Source: Acidobacteriota bacterium
GTDB taxonomy: Bacteria > Acidobacteriota > Vicinamibacteria > Vicinamibacterales > Vicinamibacteraceae
DNA length: 9,443 bases
Assembly: GCA_013695405.1 (NCBI GenBank)
Contig: JACDAO010000441.1
Location: 1 to 9,443 of the forward strand
Direction: 5' to 3'
Part shown: one piece after another, positions 6,831 through 9,443 of the stretch
How positions within the stretch are numbered: the stretch's first letter is position 1
Layout: every line of letters starts with the position of its first letter
The notes under the pieces: model-generated
What the model saw: only the letters and a program-made list of their open reading frames with translations
Database searches by the model: none
What the model was told of the DNA's origin: nothing
Translations under genes and position numbers: made by a program

Positions 6831-6847
6831 CGGCGCCATCGGCGCCG
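6831..6847. repeat. Perfect GC-rich hairpin just upstream of the DUF1508 gene
   Basis: CGGCGCC (6831-6837) and GGCGCCG (6841-6847) form a 7-bp stem with a 3-base ATC loop. It lies within the putative 5' leader of the DUF1508 gene, or inside its coding frame if the TTG at 6853 is used. It could be a leader structure or a REP-like element; there is no U-tract. Confidence 0.4.
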
Positions 6848-6860
6848 CAGCAACCGCCGC

Positions 6861-6929
6861 GGTGTCCTAAAAAGGTGTCCGGAGACAGGAATTAGATCAA
6901 CCCTGGGACAACCAAGCGCGCTGTCTCCG
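6861..6929. repeat. REP-like repeat cluster between the DUF1508 and serA genes
   Basis: GGTGTCC occurs twice 13 bp apart (6861-6867 and 6874-6880), flanking TAAAAA. The second copy adjoins CGGAGACAG (6880-6888), which is exactly inverted as CTGTCTCCG at 6921-6929, giving 9-bp arms around a 32-base loop. GTGTCC|GGAGAC is itself an imperfect palindrome. In my recollection, 'AAAAAGGTGTC...' ends of this style accompany REP-associated (Y1) transposases in environmental genomes. No transposase gene is here, so this is a candidate solo element or remnant. Confidence 0.4.
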
Positions 6930-6969
6930 CGGCCGGCGCAACACTGCGGGTGGCTTTGATCAGGCCCAC

Positions 6970-6997
6970 AGCAGCTCCACGGAGACGCCGTGCTGCT
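6970..6997. terminator. Imperfect hairpin downstream of serA
   Basis: AGCAG and CACGG (6970-6974, 6978-6982) pair with CCGTG and CTGCT (6988-6997) around an AGACG loop, with a 3-base bulge on one side. It lies about 70 bases past the serA stop and could help end or protect that transcript. There is no U-tract on either strand, so it is not a canonical intrinsic terminator. The rest of 6930-7066 shows no gene I can support. Confidence 0.25.
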
Positions 6998-7066
6998 CGA
7001 GGCGGGTCGCCGAGGAACTCACGGATCCGGGGTGCGCGCACGAGTCGCAAGCGGCCATCTGCGGGC

Positions 7067-8254
7067 TCAGGCGTCGTGCGGCAGGTAGCGCACCGACAGC
7101 ACGCCGTCGATGGCGCGCAGGCTGTCGAGCACCGTGTCGTCGACGGCGCTGTCCACATCGACCAGCGTGTAGGCCATCTCCCCGTGCGACTTGTTCACCA
7201 TGGTGTGGATGTTCAGGCCGACCGTCGCCATGGCGGTGGAGATTTGTCCCAGCATGTTGGGCACGTTGGCGTTGCCGATCGCGACACGGTAGGCTGATTC
7301 ACGGGCCATCGACACCTGCGGGAAGTTGACCGCATTGGTCACCTGGCCGTGTTCGAGGTAGTCGCGCAGCTGGTCCACCACCATCACCGCGCAGTTCTCT
7401 TCGGCCTCGCGCGTGGATGCGCCCAGATGCGGCAGGGCGATCACCTGCTGGTGGCTGTTGAGCGCCGGACCAGGGAAATCGCAGACGTAGTAGCCCAGGC
7501 GCCTGGCCGCCAACGCCTCGAGCACCGCACCTTCATCGACCACGCCCTCGCGCGAGAAGTTCAGGAGCACCGCGCCGGCGCGGATCTGGCCGATGTTGGC
7601 GCCGCCGACCAGGCCGCGCGTGGCCGCGACCATCGGCACGTGCAGCGAGACGAAGTCGCTGTGGCGAAGCACCTCGGCCACGCTGGCCGCCTTCCTCACC
7701 TGCGCGGGCAGGCTCCAGGCGGCATCGACGGTGATGTCGGGGTCATAGCCAAGCACGTGCATGCCGAGCTTGATGGCCGCATCGGCCACCAGGCAGCCGA
7801 TCTTGCCCAACCCCACGATACCCAGGGTGTGACCGGCCAGTTCGTAACCGGCAAAGGCCTTCTTGCCGTCTTCCACTGACCGGCCCATGTCGACCATCGG
7901 TTCCAGCGCGGCGACGAAGCGCAGCGCCGCCGGCAGGTTGCGCGCCGCCATCAACATGCCGGCCAGCACCAGTTCCTTGACCGCGTTCGCGTTGGCCCCC
8001 GGCGTGTTGAACACCGGTACGCCGCGCGCGGTCATCACGGCCACGGGGATGTTGTTCGTGCCCGCACCCGCCCGACCGATGGCCTTGACGCTGGCCGGGA
8101 TGTCCATACCGTGCATGTCGGCCGAGCGGACGAGCACCGCGTCCGGAGCGGCCAGGTCCTTGCCCACGCTGTAGGTGTCGGCCGGCAGGCGCTTCAGCCC
8201 GTGAGCTGAAATCTGGTTCAGCACCAGGACCTGCAGGCGTCGTGGTTTAACCAT
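7067..8254 (-). CDS. serA: D-3-phosphoglycerate dehydrogenase with C-terminal ACT domain
   Basis: This 395-residue enzyme catalyses the first step of serine biosynthesis, NAD-dependent oxidation of 3-phosphoglycerate to 3-phosphohydroxypyruvate, in the cytoplasm. GRAGAGTNNIPV (60-71) and NTPGANANAVKELV (83-96) belong to the substrate-binding domain. LGIVGLGKIG (144-153) is the NAD-binding motif, with Asp171 in GYDPD for the NAD ribose. LNFSREGVVDE supplies catalytic Arg235 and LPHLGAST supplies catalytic His276. NANVPNMLGQISTAMATVGL (328-347) opens the ACT domain, usually the serine-feedback site. The loop between Asp259 and His276 is short and lacks the usual 'EP' carrying the catalytic Glu, as I recall for a recognisable subgroup of SerA proteins. 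The ATG at 8254 has GAGG a few bases upstream and matches the family start. The frame stays open upstream past 8521, but that part is unlike SerA. Confidence 0.95.
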   Translation of the reverse strand: MVKPRRLQVLVLNQISAHGLKRLPADTYSVGKDLAAPDAVLVRSADMHGMDIPASVKAIGRAGAGTNNIPVAVMTARGVPVFNTPGANANAVKELVLAGMLMAARNLPAALRFVAALEPMVDMGRSVEDGKKAFAGYELAGHTLGIVGLGKIGCLVADAAIKLGMHVLGYDPDITVDAAWSLPAQVRKAASVAEVLRHSDFVSLHVPMVAATRGLVGGANIGQIRAGAVLLNFSREGVVDEGAVLEALAARRLGYYVCDFPGPALNSHQQVIALPHLGASTREAEENCAVMVVDQLRDYLEHGQVTNAVNFPQVSMARESAYRVAIGNANVPNMLGQISTAMATVGLNIHTMVNKSHGEMAYTLVDVDSAVDDTVLDSLRAIDGVLSVRYLPHDA

Positions 8255-8271
8255 TGCTGACCTCGAACTCC

Positions 8272-8334
8272 TTAGACGTACTTGATTGTCGCCGGATCGA
8301 GTCCGAGCTTCAGACTGACGAGGAAAGTTTTCAT
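8272..8334 (-). other. Possible 20-codon leader ORF before serA
   Basis: MKTFLVSLKLGLDPATIKYV followed by TAA ends 17 bases before the serA ATG. The peptide is too short to judge and holds only one serine, so it is not an obvious serine-attenuation leader. The upstream ribosome site is weak. It could be a translated leader that couples to serA, or chance. Confidence 0.25.
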
Positions 8335-8385
8335 CTGAAATACCCAGGACCCGGTGCTGAGTGCCATGATGCGCCTTGCCGCGCG

Positions 8386-8611
8386 TCACTGACCGCCGGG
8401 AATGGCCATCGCTCGACACGCCTGCCCGATCGCCTCGACCTTCGCGGGCTGCGTACGCAGGCTGCCCCACGGGATCGAGCCGCCACCGGACCCACCGGGC
8501 GCGGTGCCGCGAGAGCAACACGGCCGCTCGCTGCGCGGTCGATCCGTCGGGCAGGGCGATGCCGGTCTCCGCCTGAAAACGGCGCAGGCACCGGTGGCAG
8601 AAGAGAATCCG
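8386..8611 (-). pseudogene. Possible small frameshifted gene with a CHRC motif, upstream of serA
   Basis: One minus-strand frame reads RILFCHRCLRRFQAETGIAL, PDGSTAQRAAVLLSRHRARW and VRWRLDPVG with strong third-position GC. At the four-base G tract (8465-8468 on the plus strand as C) coding character appears to move to another phase, SLRTQPAKVEAIGQACRAMA ending IPGGQ and TGA at 8386. Dropping one G joins them. The CxxC pair could be half of a zinc site. No start codon or ribosome site is visible for the first part and I do not recognise the family, so this may be a decayed or mis-sequenced small gene, or chance. The rest of 8255-8874, including the 5' leader of the subtilase, shows no other gene. 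Confidence 0.3.
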
Positions 8612-8874
8612 ATGAGCTCGCGCGGCAGATGGCCGCGCAGTATGGGAGGGTGCGACGGCGGTGTCAACGGGCCTTCCCGCCCAGGACGGATGAAAAGGCC
8701 ATGTCTGTCCCGGATGAGAAGCGAAGGGCGCTACGGGAACATGAGAATCGTCCTTGCGCGTCGAGACATGTGCGAGTACTGTGCTTCCCTTCGATAGAGC
8801 TGGAGCTCCGGAGAGCCGAAATACCGACCGTGGTCTGAGCCGCGATGCGTCTCGGCCATCATCAGAGGATTGCC

Positions 8875-9443
8875 ATGAGAAGAATGCCTCGATTCACGGC
8901 AGCAGGGTTGTGCGGGATCCTGGCCCTCGTTCTTTCGGTGTTCACTGGTGCGCAGGAGCCGTCCGGTAGCGCAGCGCAGGCGGAAGGAACCCGAGGCCTC
9001 TGGTTTGTCGAGCTGTCGAGCCCACCCGCCGCGGATGGCACCAGCGCGGCCGTGCTGGAACAGGAGCGGAATGCGTTTCGAGCTGCGGCAGCCGAGCGTG
9101 GGCTGCAGATTCAGGAGCGGTACTCGTTCAGCTCGCTGTGGAACGGCGTGTCCATCCGCATCAGCCCGAACGACGTGGGCAGGCTGGCAGCGATCCCCGG
9201 CGTGCGCGCGATCTATCCGGTGCAACTGGCCTATGCGGACCCGGAGCGGTCTCCTGACAGTGCCGAGCTCTATACGGCGCTCGCCCAGACCGGGGCAGAC
9301 GTCGCTCAGGCCGCCGGCTACACCGGGGCGGGAATCAGGGTAGCCGTGATCGACAGCGGCACCGATTATCAGCATCCTGATCTCGGCGGATGTTTTGGTC
9401 CCGGGTGCCGCGTGGAAGAAGGGTACGACTTCGTCGGAGACGC
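8875..9443 (+). CDS. Secreted S8 subtilase, Vpr-like (3' truncated by window end)
   Basis: The first 189 residues are visible and the frame is open at the window end. A signal peptide (residues 1 to about 26, RRMPRF, hydrophobic core, then TGA|Q) precedes a propeptide of the I9 type at about 42-120 (GLWFVELSSPP, SLWNGVSIRISPNDVGRLAA, VRAIYPV). The peptidase domain then opens with GYTGAGIRVAVIDSGTDYQH, placing catalytic Asp160. HPDLGGCFGPGCRVEEGYDF is typical of large multidomain subtilases related to Vpr. The catalytic His and Ser lie beyond the window. The ATG at 8875 is preceded by AGAGGA (8864-8869) with a 5-base spacer; ATG 8884 is a less likely alternative. Its role would be extracellular protein breakdown, with the propeptide removed on maturation. 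The gene diverges from serA across 620 bases. Confidence 0.93.
   Translation, partial: MRRMPRFTAAGLCGILALVLSVFTGAQEPSGSAAQAEGTRGLWFVELSSPPAADGTSAAVLEQERNAFRAAAAERGLQIQERYSFSSLWNGVSIRISPNDVGRLAAIPGVRAIYPVQLAYADPERSPDSAELYTALAQTGADVAQAAGYTGAGIRVAVIDSGTDYQHPDLGGCFGPGCRVEEGYDFVGD

Noticed and set aside
6794..6853. N-terminal extension of the DUF1508 protein to a TTG at 6853
   Set aside because: It adds an Arg/Trp/Cys-rich stretch that spans a hairpin and is unlike the family. Kept as an alternative only.
8255..8521. N-terminal extension of SerA by 89 residues
   Set aside because: It is not SerA-like and is Arg-rich; the ATG at 8254 fits the family start and has a ribosome site.
8754..8782. TTGCGC-17-TACTGT as a subtilase promoter
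   Set aside because: Only three of six bases match in each hexamer, too weak to report.
8731..9375. A 214-codon minus-strand frame opposite the subtilase gene
   Set aside because: It is a shadow of a clear subtilase with signal peptide, propeptide and catalytic Asp.

Overview
This 9.4 kb window is GC-rich bacterial DNA with strong GC bias at third codon positions. It suggests a soil-type Acidobacteriota, perhaps the Vicinamibacteria. That is inferred from gene content: a PEP-CTERM sorted SGNH hydrolase, a secreted tannase-family esterase, a Vpr-like secreted subtilase, and a signal-peptide protein with a glycine zipper of a type I associate with that phylum. No rRNA, tRNA, CRISPR array or intact transposase gene was found.

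Layout. (1) 1-966 (+): 3' part of a LanC-type lanthionine cyclase, cut by the window edge, with all expected zinc and catalytic residues. (2) 930-3134 (-): a leftward block holding a stand-alone subtilisin-prodomain/I9-like protein, a secreted glycine-zipper protein, a two-helix membrane protein whose frame is broken at a homopolymer, and a PEP-CTERM GDSL esterase with a good sigma70-type promoter at 3212-3240. (3) 3323-5135 (-): a C-terminal remnant of a DinB-family gene directly downstream of a complete tannase/feruloyl-esterase gene. (4) 5348-6271 (+): an exported SAM-dependent methyltransferase and a 37-residue membrane protein whose ribosome site overlaps the methyltransferase stop codon. 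(5) 6344-8254 (-): a DUF1508 (YegP-like) protein, a junction with REP-like repeats, and serA (phosphoglycerate dehydrogenase with an ACT domain). (6) 8255-8874: a 620-bp stretch with a possible 20-codon leader ORF before serA and a possible frameshifted small gene. (7) 8875-9443 (+): start of a secreted S8 subtilase, cut by the window end.

How the genes work together. Apart from serA (serine biosynthesis), most products carry export signals and hydrolyse or modify extracellular or envelope substrates: tannase-type esters, SGNH esters and proteins. The genes are mostly single units rather than a clear pathway. The lanthionine cyclase may belong to a lanthipeptide cluster lying to the left of the window. 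The I9-like protein beside it could relate to a subtilisin-type protease, but nothing here proves a link. I see no convincing complete novel system. The items most worth checking are the exported methyltransferase with its coupled micro-protein, the stand-alone I9 protein, the SerA active-site variation, and two +1 frame breaks that both fall at homopolymers.
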